The notes: generated by a model not told the origin, from the sequence alone. A DNA stretch of 64,000 nucleotides from Chromatiaceae bacterium (GCA_022340805.1 JAJDNF010000056.1:18778-82777), one strand, 5' to 3'; positions 44,736 through 53,852 are shown, counted from the first letter of the stretch. Translations and numbers: made by a program.

Positions 44736-45182
44736 TCAGTTGTCGCGCATGATCTGGTCGTCGTACTGCACCTCGAAGTACAACTTGTGTTTGGCCTCTT
44801 CCTGGGCCAGGCCGAGGAACATGGTCTTCAGCTCCGGGTCGTCGATGGCCCTGGCCATGTCGCTGTACAGCCGGTAGGCGGCCTTTTCACGCTTCATCGC
44901 GACGATCAGCGCGTCCTGCAGGCTGATGTCCTCGGCGGGCTCCACATCGACCAGGTAGTCGGCGATCTTCAGGTCCTGCACGTGCTGGTCGGCATTGAGC
45001 AGCCTGTCGCCCAGCTTGACCGATTTGAGCTTGCCCTTGTGGCGCATCTCCTCCTTGCTGAAGCCCAACAGCATCTCCTTCATCCAGGCGCTGTTGGCGC
45101 GCTCGGCGAGATTGCTGTAGAAATCGGCCGCCTGCTGCTCTCGCTCGATGGCGAAGTCGAGGATCTCGTCTACGGTGTGCAT
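44736..45182 (-). CDS. Ferritin-like/rubrerythrin-type diiron protein (no rubredoxin domain)
   Basis: Two E...EExxH half-sites: [16 protein letters not shown] and [17 protein letters not shown]. Confidence 0.85.
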   Translation of the reverse strand: MHTVDEILDFAIEREQQAADFYSNLAERANSAWMKEMLLGFSKEEMRHKGKLKSVKLGDRLLNADQHVQDLKIADYLVDVEPAEDISLQDALIVAMKREKAAYRLYSDMARAIDDPELKTMFLGLAQEEAKHKLYFEVQYDDQIMRDN

Positions 45183-45275
45183 TTTTGTCCTCCGTCGCAC
45201 AGACCTGAACTGCAACGTTGCGTTTTCGTCCGGATACAGCCTCCGGCGTGGCGATCCGGCTGATGACAGATCCCG

Positions 45276-47060
45276 TCACCCATCGAGGGTGCCGGTGAGG
45301 AAGCGGTGGATGCCGCGCGCCGCGTGGTGGCCATCCTCGATGGCGCTGATCGCGTCGGCCCGACTGTTGGCGATGTCGCCGCCTACGAACAGCTTGGGCA
45401 GGCCGGTCTGCTGGTATTCGCCGGGGACGAACTTGTTCCACTTGAACTCGATCCGGTCGCGGTACTCGGCGGGGATGAAGTCGAGCTGGCCACCCTGGCC
45501 GATGGCCGCGATGATGCAGTCGTAGGTCTCCTCGTGCATGCGGTCCTCCTGCAGCACGGGTCGCGGCCGGCCGCCCTTGTCGTCGGCGATCATCTCGGCC
45601 TCGCCCCAGACGATCGTCACCTGGCTGGTCGAGGCCGCATTCTTGATCTCGACCGGAATCGCCTGCTGCACCAGCTTACAGCCCTCGGCCTGGGATTCGT
45701 GGATCTCCTCCGGGTCGGCAGGCATGTCCTCGATGCGGCGCCGGTACAGCACCGTGACATCTGCACCCAGCCGGCGCGATACGCGAGCTGCATCCATCGC
45801 GACGTTGCCGCCGCCAATAACCGCAACCTTGCTGCCCACGCCAGGGTCGCGGCCGCTGGCCACGTCGTCGAGGACCTGCAGGCCGGACAGCACGCGTGGG
45901 TGTTCCTCGCCCTGAATGCGCAGCGCGGATGGCTGGTTCAGGCCCACGGCGAGGAACAGCGCGTCGTAGTCCTCGATCAGCTGCCTGAATGGGACGTCGC
46001 GGCCGATATGGGTGTTGAACTTCACCTCCACACCGAGTGAACGGATGTATTCCAGGTCCTTGTCAAGCTGGTCGTCCGGCAAGCGGTAGGAAGGCACGCC
46101 GTAGCGCAGCATGCCGCCGGCACGCGCCTGGGACTCGTACACGGTGACGGCGTAGCCCTGGCGGCGCAGGTAGTAGGCCGCACTCATGCCACCGGGACCG
46201 GCACCGATCACGCCGACCTTCCTGCCATTTTCCACGACCTCGTCGCCGAGGATCTCGCGGTACCTTTCGGCAGGGACGCGGTCGACGATGGCGCGCTTGA
46301 GCCAGCGGATCGCGATCGGGTCGCCCTGGTAGCCCATCACGCAGACGGTCTCGCAGCGGTGCGTGCAGATGCGTCCACAGGTAGAAGAGAAGGGGTTGGT
46401 CTCGTACAGCAGGCGCAGGCCGGCCTCGTAGTCGCGCTGACGCACCGCGCGGATATAGTCGGGGATCGCCATGTGCGCCGGACAGGTGGCCACGCAGATG
46501 CCGCATTCGACGCAGCGGTCGGCCTCGAGCACGGCCTGTTCCTCGGTGTAGCCCTTCATGACCTCGTCGAAGCCCGCGACGCTCTCCTCCGCACCCAGCG
46601 CCTGCATGTCGATGCGCTCGTGCACCAGCAGGTGATAGTCGTCATCGCGCCTGTAGCCGAGGCTGTTCTGGTTCCACGGCATCGCATCGGTACCGGCGGT
46701 GAAGTGGAAGGCATCCGGATCCTCGGTTATCCAGGCGTAGTGATTGCTCATACGCAGCGACCGGGTGGTGCAGATGTCCACGCACAGCGCGCACCAGCAG
46801 CAGCGGCCGTAGTCGAAGCGCGGGCGCAGGCCGCTGTCACCGGAGCGCTGCTCCAAGCCCTCGACCGGCACCATGTCAATCGCGTGATTCTGACAGATCG
46901 TCTCGCAGGTGCCGCAGCCGATGCAGTCCTCGCTGTTCATGTGGAAGCCGCGGTAGCGCGGCGCGCCCGGGCGATCCTCGATCGGGCGCTTCTGGGTGTA
47001 GGGTTTCTCGAACGCCCGCTGCCAGACATAGAAGGGCGAGATCAGGTCTTTCAGACTCAT
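45276..47060 (-). CDS. NuoI-like 2[4Fe-4S] ferredoxin fused to GltD/NfnB-type NAD(P)H flavoprotein
   Basis: CIGCGTCETIC and CCWCALCVDIC near N-terminus; GltD-type CVECGICVATCP..CGRICTHRCETVC; FAD motif VGVIGAGPGGMSAAYYLRRQGYAVTVYE; NAD(P) motif VAVIGGGNVAMDAARVSRRLGADVTVLYRRR. Confidence 0.9.
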   Translation of the reverse strand: MSLKDLISPFYVWQRAFEKPYTQKRPIEDRPGAPRYRGFHMNSEDCIGCGTCETICQNHAIDMVPVEGLEQRSGDSGLRPRFDYGRCCWCALCVDICTTRSLRMSNHYAWITEDPDAFHFTAGTDAMPWNQNSLGYRRDDDYHLLVHERIDMQALGAEESVAGFDEVMKGYTEEQAVLEADRCVECGICVATCPAHMAIPDYIRAVRQRDYEAGLRLLYETNPFSSTCGRICTHRCETVCVMGYQGDPIAIRWLKRAIVDRVPAERYREILGDEVVENGRKVGVIGAGPGGMSAAYYLRRQGYAVTVYESQARAGGMLRYGVPSYRLPDDQLDKDLEYIRSLGVEVKFNTHIGRDVPFRQLIEDYDALFLAVGLNQPSALRIQGEEHPRVLSGLQVLDDVASGRDPGVGSKVAVIGGGNVAMDAARVSRRLGADVTVLYRRRIEDMPADPEEIHESQAEGCKLVQQAIPVEIKNAASTSQVTIVWGEAEMIADDKGGRPRPVLQEDRMHEETYDCIIAAIGQGGQLDFIPAEYRDRIEFKWNKFVPGEYQQTGLPKLFVGGDIANSRADAISAIEDGHHAARGIHRFLTGTLDG

Positions 47061-47064
47061 GGTG

Positions 47065-48207
47065 CTACCTCTCGATCTCCGGCGGATAGGTGTGCAGGGA
47101 CACCATCAGACCGGCGATGTCGGCAATGTTGGTCCCCACGGCGAGCTTTTCCATCAATGCGATCGCGTGGGTGTAACTGGGGCCGCGCACGTGCACCCGG
47201 CGCACATATTCGCTGCCGTCCGTGACCAGGTAATAGCCGTATTCGCCGCGCGTGCACTCGGCCTTGGCGTAGGTCTCGCCGGCCGGCACCTGCCAGTGCA
47301 GCACGTTCGGCATCCTGGCCTGGAAGGGGCCGTCCTTGGGCATGCGGTCCAGGCACTGGCGCAGCATGCGGATCCCCTGGTGCATCTCCTGATAGCGCAC
47401 CCATGCGCGTGCGTAGGTATCGGACTCGGTGGCGGTGATCAGGTCGAATTCGAGCTGGTCGTAGACCAGGTAGGGGGCATCCTTGCGCAGGTCGCGGGCG
47501 AAGCCGGCGGCGCGCTGGTTTGGGCCGGTGATGCCGTAGGGGTCGACCATCTCCCGCGGGATATGGCCCAGGCCCTTGGTGCGCGCCTTGAACACGACGT
47601 TGTTGAACAGCACCTTTTCCACATCGCGCAGCAGCTTCTCCACGCGGTTCAGCACCTCGTGGCAGCGACCCTCGAAGCCTTCCGGCAGGCGCCCGCGCAC
47701 GCCGCCCGGGACTATGTACATATGGTATACGCGCGCCCCGGTCATCTCCTCGAACAGGTCGAGGATGTAGTCACGGTGGGTCACGGTCCACTGGTAGACG
47801 GTACTCTGGCCAAATGCCGCACCAATGCCGCCCAGCCACATCAGATAACTCGCCAGGCGCATCAGCTCCAGGTTCAGGGTGCGGATCCACTCGGCGCGTT
47901 CGGGTGACTGGATCCCGGCCAGCTCCTCCACCACTGCGGCATACAGGTACTCGTTGAAGGTGGGCTCGGGCACCGCGATGCGGCAGACGATCGGGAAGTT
48001 CTGGATGAAGGTGCGCCGCTCCATCAGCTTCTCGAAGCCGCGGTGCAGGTAACCGACATGGGTCTTGCAATCCACCACCTCGTCGCCGCAGGTGGTCAGT
48101 TCCAGAGACATGTTGCCGGTGATGCCCGGGTGCTGCGGTCCCTGCCAGAGCTTGAGGTACTTGCCGGAGCTCAGATCTACCGGGGGATTGGGTTCGAACA
48201 CGATCAC
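47065..48207 (-). CDS. NuoD-like / group-4-hydrogenase-related large subunit without NiFe ligands
   Basis: LWQGPQHPGITGNMSLELTTCGDEVVDCKTHVGYLHRGFEKLMERRTF..; no RxCGxC and no C-terminal DPCxxC. Confidence 0.88.
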   Translation of the reverse strand: MIVFEPNPPVDLSSGKYLKLWQGPQHPGITGNMSLELTTCGDEVVDCKTHVGYLHRGFEKLMERRTFIQNFPIVCRIAVPEPTFNEYLYAAVVEELAGIQSPERAEWIRTLNLELMRLASYLMWLGGIGAAFGQSTVYQWTVTHRDYILDLFEEMTGARVYHMYIVPGGVRGRLPEGFEGRCHEVLNRVEKLLRDVEKVLFNNVVFKARTKGLGHIPREMVDPYGITGPNQRAAGFARDLRKDAPYLVYDQLEFDLITATESDTYARAWVRYQEMHQGIRMLRQCLDRMPKDGPFQARMPNVLHWQVPAGETYAKAECTRGEYGYYLVTDGSEYVRRVHVRGPSYTHAIALMEKLAVGTNIADIAGLMVSLHTYPPEIER

Positions 48208-48767
48208 TGCCCCCCGGACGACGGCTCGTCCGTGTGCGTGGGATAGAGCAGGCCCTTCATGTGCTCACGCGGATCTTCGGTACCGCGCCCTTCGCGACTG
48301 TAGAAGCGCTCAAGACTGAACGCGGCGGTGTCGAATTCCTTGCGCATGGGTGGAATCTGGTCCCAGCCCTCCAGGCAGAAGTCCTCGTCCAGGCGCGGGC
48401 TGCCGGGGAAGCGGATGCCGTACATCTCGCGCAGTTCGCGCTGGTAGGTGGCGGCCTGGGCCCACAGCCCGTGGATAGACTGCATCTCGGCATTGTCACG
48501 CTCGAGGTCGACGTGCATACCCAGGCTGTGCCTGGCATCGTAATTGTGCAGCATGTATGTGAGCGTGAAGATGCCTTTCTCGATCCAGTCGATGTTCGTC
48601 AGGAACGCCAGGTGGGTGTAGCCGGCATCGTCGCGCAGCTCGCGCAGCAGCCGCACCGCCTGTTCCTTGGGCACCTTGAAGAAGGTCAGATCGGCCTTCT
48701 GCTCGTGGATCTCGCTGATCGCAAAGTTCTTACCGAATCGCTGCAGCAGCTCGATTGGGTTAGCCAT
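48204..48767 (-). CDS. NuoC-like 30-kDa subunit
   Basis: ATYQRELREMYGIRFPGSPRLDEDFCLEGW matches the NuoC signature region. Confidence 0.85.
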   Translation of the reverse strand: MANPIELLQRFGKNFAISEIHEQKADLTFFKVPKEQAVRLLRELRDDAGYTHLAFLTNIDWIEKGIFTLTYMLHNYDARHSLGMHVDLERDNAEMQSIHGLWAQAATYQRELREMYGIRFPGSPRLDEDFCLEGWDQIPPMRKEFDTAAFSLERFYSREGRGTEDPREHMKGLLYPTHTDEPSSGGQ

Positions 48768-48772
48768 GGTCG

Positions 48773-49405
48773 TCACCAGTTGTAGTCCGGCATATTCCAG
48801 TCCTTGATCACGCGTTTCTGATTGGCCTTGTACCAATCGAAGTTTTCCACGTAGCGGTTGGCGCCGTCCGCGCGCCCCTCCATGATCTTCTTCTTCAGCT
48901 CCAGCACGCCGGCCATCAGCACCTCCGGGCGCGGCATGCAGCCGGTGATGTACAGGTCCACCGGCAGGTATTCGTCGAATTTGTTGACCGTGTTGTAGCT
49001 GTCCCAGTACATGCCACCGTTGATCGGGCAGATGCCCAGACAGACCACGAACTTGGGACCCTGCATCTGTTCGTAGGAGCGGATGATGCGCTTGAGCGTC
49101 TTGACCGAGGCGTAACCGCCGATGATGAACACCGAGGACTGGCGTGGGGTGGGGCGCATCTGCACACCCATCCGGTAGGCGTCAAAGCGTGCAGTCATCA
49201 GCGGGTTCAGCTCCACTGCGCCGCAGCCGGTACCGAACGCCAGCAGCCACAGCGAATTGGCGCGCACCCAGTTGACGAATTTCTCCACCACCGCGACCGG
49301 GTAGGGCTCGTAGGGCACCGGCCTGGCGTCCGAGAACAGATCCCGGTCCTCGGCGCTCAAGCCCTCGTTGAGCAACGGGCCGAGGGCGTATTTTTGCGTA
49401 TCCAT
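48773..49405 (-). CDS. NuoB-like (PSST) subunit with altered cysteine pattern
   Basis: NSLWLLAFGTGCGAVELNPLMTARFDAYRMGVQMRPTPRQSSVFIIGG; KFVVCLGICPINGGMYW; PVDLYITGCMPRPE. Confidence 0.88.
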   Translation of the reverse strand: MDTQKYALGPLLNEGLSAEDRDLFSDARPVPYEPYPVAVVEKFVNWVRANSLWLLAFGTGCGAVELNPLMTARFDAYRMGVQMRPTPRQSSVFIIGGYASVKTLKRIIRSYEQMQGPKFVVCLGICPINGGMYWDSYNTVNKFDEYLPVDLYITGCMPRPEVLMAGVLELKKKIMEGRADGANRYVENFDWYKANQKRVIKDWNMPDYNW

Positions 49406-49426
49406 GGAGACTCCTCCTTGCCGTGT

Positions 49427-50350
49427 TCAGGGCAACAGGACGGCCTGGGTATAGCCGATGGCAGCGATCCCGATCAGGGTCGGGTAACGCAGGAAGAAGC
49501 GGATGGACTGGTCCACGCGGAAGCGCGGAAAGGCCGCGCCCACCACTACTGCCACCATGTATATGGCCCAGGTTTTGATCACAAGTTCCACCAGGTTGGT
49601 GGCGCCGCCGAAGAACAGGTCCATGAACAGGATCAGCTTGGCACCGGCGAACACGGCGCGGTTCATGGTCATCATCGCCAGATAGGAGCTGTGATATTCG
49701 GTCGGCGGGCCTATCGGAATCTCATTGGGCGCCATGGTGACGTCAAACGGCGAATAGCCGGTCATGCCCAGGAAGGCGATCATTGCCGCGATCACAGCCA
49801 GCGGATTGGTGAACAGGGTCCAGTTCAGGATGCCGCCCTGCTGGGCGGCGACGATGTCGTTGATCGACAGGCTGCCGTATTGCACCACGATGGCGATGAT
49901 CGCCAGCGCGAAGGGCACTTCGTAGGCGGTCATCTGGCCGAGGCCGCGGGCCACGCCAATGGCACTGAAGGGATGGCCGCTCTCGCCAGCGCCGATGGCC
50001 ATGCCGAGCTGGCCGAAGAACATGAAATACATCGCCAGAAGCAGATCACCGGCCGAATTGAAATTGCTGAACATCTCGCTGCCATACAGCACGGGCACGA
50101 AGGCCAGCGTGCCGATGCCGCCGGCCAGCCGAAATACCGGGCCGAGGTAGAACATCGCGCCATGACTGACCGCGGTGCGCTTGCCCAGGTTCTTCAGCAG
50201 GTCGATGAAGGGCTGATAGACCGGGATGCCGATGCGCCCCTGCACCTTGGCCAGGGTGCGCGCGACGATGCCCGACAACAGCATGCCGTACAGCCCGACG
50301 ATCGTCAGGTTGATCAGAAAGTAGCCGATCCGAACGGGCCAGTCTTGCAT
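49427..50350 (-). CDS. NuoH-like membrane subunit
   Basis: GRIGIPVYQPFIDLLKNLGKRTAVSHG; PFDVTMAPNEIPIGPPTEYHSSYLAMM. Confidence 0.9.
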   Translation of the reverse strand: MQDWPVRIGYFLINLTIVGLYGMLLSGIVARTLAKVQGRIGIPVYQPFIDLLKNLGKRTAVSHGAMFYLGPVFRLAGGIGTLAFVPVLYGSEMFSNFNSAGDLLLAMYFMFFGQLGMAIGAGESGHPFSAIGVARGLGQMTAYEVPFALAIIAIVVQYGSLSINDIVAAQQGGILNWTLFTNPLAVIAAMIAFLGMTGYSPFDVTMAPNEIPIGPPTEYHSSYLAMMTMNRAVFAGAKLILFMDLFFGGATNLVELVIKTWAIYMVAVVVGAAFPRFRVDQSIRFFLRYPTLIGIAAIGYTQAVLLP

Positions 50351-53300
50351 CAGGAAGGGCCTCCGACCGCAAAATACAGCGTCACGACATACAGCAGGAT
50401 GTACAGCGCATAGGTCTGGCCATTGCCGGTGTAGAAAATCCTCAGACCGGTCCCCATCGAATGGCTCCACTCCGCGACGCCGTTCCAGAAGGCGGTGGCC
50501 CGGGGGAGCACCAGGAAACCCAGCGCACGGTCGTAGAAGCTATAGAAATCGTAGGCGTAGTGGGTCGTCTCAGGGCTTTCCGGACGCTCCGCGGCAAACA
50601 CGATGTTGAACTGCTTGACCCGTTGCACCCGCATGAAACGCGACAGGACGAGCAGCATCAGCAGCGGCACCATGAATACCGCGCCCACCACGTTGATGAC
50701 CAGGAAGCCGTCCCAGTAGCCCAGGCCGCTCTGCATCAGGGAGCCGTGCATGACCAGGGTCTGCGGCAGGTGGCTCGCCATGATCGCGGCGATCGGATTG
50801 ACCAGCCAGTTCGGCTGGACCGACAAGGCCAGGATAACGAACACCAGCAGCAGCTGAGGGATCAGCAGCGCCAGAGGCGCGTCGCGCAGATCCTTGTGGA
50901 TGCGTTTGCGCTGGCCGAGAAAGACCGTGTGGATCATGCGGAAAAGGTACAGGAACGCCACCGCGCTGGCGAAGAAGGCCAGTCCGGTCTGCCAGTACCA
51001 GCCCTTCTCGAGCAGCGCATTGAGCATCAGCCACTTGCCGCCGAACCCGGTCAGCGGCGGTACGCCGGAAAGCGCGATGATGGCGATGAGCATCCCGAAA
51101 AAGCTGACCGGCATGTTGTGGATCAGGCCGCCCATTTTGTACATCTCACGCTGGCCAACGCGCAGGATGATGCCGGCCGCAACCAGGAACAACAGGCCCT
51201 TGAACAACAGGTGATTGACCGCCAGGTAGCCGGCCGCGACCCAGCCCAGATGGCTGCCGGTGGCCAGCGCGGCGACCATGTAGCCGACCTGCCCCATGCT
51301 CGAATAGGCGAGCATTTTCTTCAGGTCCTCCTGGAATATCGCCATCAGGGCGCCGAAGAAGGCGGTCAGCAGACCGATCCAGCTGAGCAGGTACATGACC
51401 ACATCGCTGCCGCCACCCTTGAGACCCAGACTGATCACGCTCAGGAACAGGCCGAAGACGGCGGCCTTGCCGAGTACCGCAGCAAGCATGGCGGAAAAGT
51501 CGTCATCGGCCTCGGCGTAGGCGCCGGGCAGCCACACGTGCACACCCAGCGCGCCGGCCTTGGTCAGGAAACCCAGCAGCAGCAGGCCGAGCACCGCGGC
51601 GGCGCCGTCTTTGACATTGGCCAGGTCCGCCAGCGCGATGGATTGGGTCTCGGCATAGGCAAGGCCGAAGCCGGCCAGCAGCAGGAAGGCCGCGGCCAGT
51701 GAGAAGATCAGGTAAGCGAGCGTGTACGGCGCGGCGTCGCGGCCCATGCACAGCAGCAGGTAGGAACTGACGGTCAGGAACTCCCAGGCCAGAAAGAACT
51801 CAAGGCTGGTGTCGGCCTGCAGCAGGCCGCCAAAGGACAGCAGCAGCATGGTCAGCAGCGCATAGTAGCCACGCCGGGTATCGCCCCGATACAGGCCGGC
51901 AGCGGTCATCAGCAGGCCGCCACCAAGCAGCATCAGGCCGAACAGACCGGTCAGCCCTTCCAGGACAGGCACGACCCGATAGGCATAGTAGGCGACGATG
52001 GCCAGCGTGATCAGGCCCTTGGGGCGAGTGGGCAGGCCATCGATTGAAACCAGCGCGATGCCGGCATAAGCGGGCAGCAGCACCCACAGGGTATCGAGCC
52101 CCAGGCTGTCGGCGGCATAGTGGCCGGCGGCCAGCAGGCCCAGGACCGCCAACACGATCGGCAACAGCTGCGCCACGGCGGGCGCGGGCGTTAGCTGCAC
52201 GCCTGGCGACATCGCCCGACCGAACCAGCGGAACAGGTAGACCGCCTCCAGCAGCGAGCCGACCAGGATCAATGCCACCCAGGAGACCATGCCACCGGCC
52301 GAGAGCTGCATGACCAGCTCCCACTTGGCCCAGAAGCCGGGGAAGGGCGGCAGGCCGGCCAGCGCGGCGAGCAGCAGGCCGAGAATGGCCAGCAGCAGCG
52401 GGTTGGCACGCAGCCCGCGCCAGTCCTCAACCGCGTTACGCTGCAGCGCGCCGGACAGCCAGAACAGCCCGGCCTTGGCCAACAGGTGATTCAGGAACAG
52501 GCCGCCGATCACCAGCGGCATCGCGTCTTCGCGATGCAACTGGGTCAGCAGCACCATGGCCAGGGCCAGCAGGCTCACCTGAGCAATCGATGAATAGCCG
52601 AGCAGGCGGCGAACCTTGTTCTGCTTCAGACCGATGATGTTGGAGGCCAGGAAGGTGGTGCCGGCGACGACCACCAGGGCCGGCAGAAACGGCTCGATCA
52701 GTGGCAGGATCTTGTACAGCGCAAACAGGGCGCCGGCCGATACCCCGACCGAGACCATCGCTGCAATGCCGGTGGGCGCGCTCTCGTACACGTCCAGGCC
52801 CCAGCCGTTGGCTGGATAGGGCTTCAGTTCGATGACCACACCGGCGACCAGCAGGCTCATCGCAACCATGCCCAGCGGGCCCTGGACCTGGGCGATCTGC
52901 TCACGCATGCCGTCAATGTTGAGGGTGCCGGTCAGGTAATAGAACAACATCACGCCCAGCAGGAAGAAGGTCGAGGCCAGCGAAGTGGCGATGATGTACT
53001 TGAAGCCGGCCGTGAGCGTCGCGGCGTTGCGTTCCAGGCTCAGCAGGCCGTATGTGGCGATCGCCGTAATCTCGATGAAGATGAACAGGTTGAACAGGTC
53101 GCGGGTCATGATCATGCCGTCCACGCCCATGCTCAGGATCAGGAACACCGACATCGCCGCGGCCCGACCGCGCAGCAGTCCACCGAGATACCAGGCACCC
53201 AGCAGCGACGCCAGATTGACCCCGGCAACGAAGAACGCCTCTTCCAGTCCCAGGCGCAGGTTGATGGAAAAGGGCGGCGCTATGCCGGCGGTCTGGATCT

Positions 53301-53487
53301 GCTGCGCAGCCGCGCCGTTGACCAGCCAGAGCAGCCACAGCAGGGGCAGAACGGCCTGATAGATGATGGTCAGGTTGAACAGTCCGCGGCTCAGCGCCGG
53401 ACTGCTGCGCTCGATCAGCGGCAGCAGGAAGCCGACGCCGAGCGCGACGATGATCAGATTCAGGGGATTGCCGAGGGCCTCTACCAT
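50350..53487 (-). CDS. Fused double Mrp/Nuo-type proton antiporter (two antiporter modules in one polypeptide)
   Basis: 1045 aa continuous frame. Module 1: LFNLFIFIEITAIATYGLLSLERN, ELKPYPANGWGLDVYESAPTGIAAM. Module 2: FFLAWEFLTVSSYLLLCMGRD, FLTKAGALGVHVWLPGAYAEADDDFSAMLAAVLGKAAVFGLF. Confidence 0.9.
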   Translation of the reverse strand: MVEALGNPLNLIIVALGVGFLLPLIERSSPALSRGLFNLTIIYQAVLPLLWLLWLVNGAAAQQIQTAGIAPPFSINLRLGLEEAFFVAGVNLASLLGAWYLGGLLRGRAAAMSVFLILSMGVDGMIMTRDLFNLFIFIEITAIATYGLLSLERNAATLTAGFKYIIATSLASTFFLLGVMLFYYLTGTLNIDGMREQIAQVQGPLGMVAMSLLVAGVVIELKPYPANGWGLDVYESAPTGIAAMVSVGVSAGALFALYKILPLIEPFLPALVVVAGTTFLASNIIGLKQNKVRRLLGYSSIAQVSLLALAMVLLTQLHREDAMPLVIGGLFLNHLLAKAGLFWLSGALQRNAVEDWRGLRANPLLLAILGLLLAALAGLPPFPGFWAKWELVMQLSAGGMVSWVALILVGSLLEAVYLFRWFGRAMSPGVQLTPAPAVAQLLPIVLAVLGLLAAGHYAADSLGLDTLWVLLPAYAGIALVSIDGLPTRPKGLITLAIVAYYAYRVVPVLEGLTGLFGLMLLGGGLLMTAAGLYRGDTRRGYYALLTMLLLSFGGLLQADTSLEFFLAWEFLTVSSYLLLCMGRDAAPYTLAYLIFSLAAAFLLLAGFGLAYAETQSIALADLANVKDGAAAVLGLLLLGFLTKAGALGVHVWLPGAYAEADDDFSAMLAAVLGKAAVFGLFLSVISLGLKGGGSDVVMYLLSWIGLLTAFFGALMAIFQEDLKKMLAYSSMGQVGYMVAALATGSHLGWVAAGYLAVNHLLFKGLLFLVAAGIILRVGQREMYKMGGLIHNMPVSFFGMLIAIIALSGVPPLTGFGGKWLMLNALLEKGWYWQTGLAFFASAVAFLYLFRMIHTVFLGQRKRIHKDLRDAPLALLIPQLLLVFVILALSVQPNWLVNPIAAIMASHLPQTLVMHGSLMQSGLGYWDGFLVINVVGAVFMVPLLMLLVLSRFMRVQRVKQFNIVFAAERPESPETTHYAYDFYSFYDRALGFLVLPRATAFWNGVAEWSHSMGTGLRIFYTGNGQTYALYILLYVVTLYFAVGGPS

Positions 53488-53852
53488 TTCGAGTCCGTGC
53501 AGTCATCAATCGACAGGGTCTTCTTGTGGGTGTGGATCTGCACGGCATAGGCCAGCATGACGGCGGTAATGCCCAGGCCGATCACGATCGCAGTGAGTAC
53601 CAGCGCGGAGGGCACCGGGTCGACCACGGCAGTCAGCGCGGTGGCCCGGTCCACGGCGGCATCGATTATTGGTGCAGTACCGCCACGGATATAGCCGAGC
53701 GAGACCATGATCATGTGGATGCCGGTATCGATCAGCGAGAAGCCGATGACCATGCGGATGATGTTCTTGCGCACCAGCATGCCCCACAGGCCGATCAGCA
53801 GCAGCCCGAAACCCGTGCCCAGGGTGATGGTCGACAATGGCAGTTCGATCAT
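53481..53852 (-). CDS. MrpC/MnhC (NuoK-like) subunit
   Basis: LLLIGLWGMLVRKNIIRMVIGFSLIDTGIHMIMVSLGY; DPVPSALVLTAIVIGLGITAVMLAYAVQ. Confidence 0.88.
   Translation of the reverse strand: MIELPLSTITLGTGFGLLLIGLWGMLVRKNIIRMVIGFSLIDTGIHMIMVSLGYIRGGTAPIIDAAVDRATALTAVVDPVPSALVLTAIVIGLGITAVMLAYAVQIHTHKKTLSIDDCTDSKW

Noticed and set aside
45276-47060. Annotation as glutamate synthase small subunit (gltD)
   Set aside because: No gltB large subunit nearby, an N-terminal NuoI-like ferredoxin is fused, and the gene closes an Mrp/Nuo-like operon.
50461-51702. 413-aa plus-strand ORF with Gln/His-rich composition
   Set aside because: Antisense shadow of the fused antiporter gene; hydrophobic codons read backwards give Q/H/D/E-rich sequence.
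47065-53487. Group 4 [NiFe] hydrogenase
   Set aside because: The large-subunit-like protein lacks both CxxC NiFe ligand pairs, and no hyp maturation genes are in the window.
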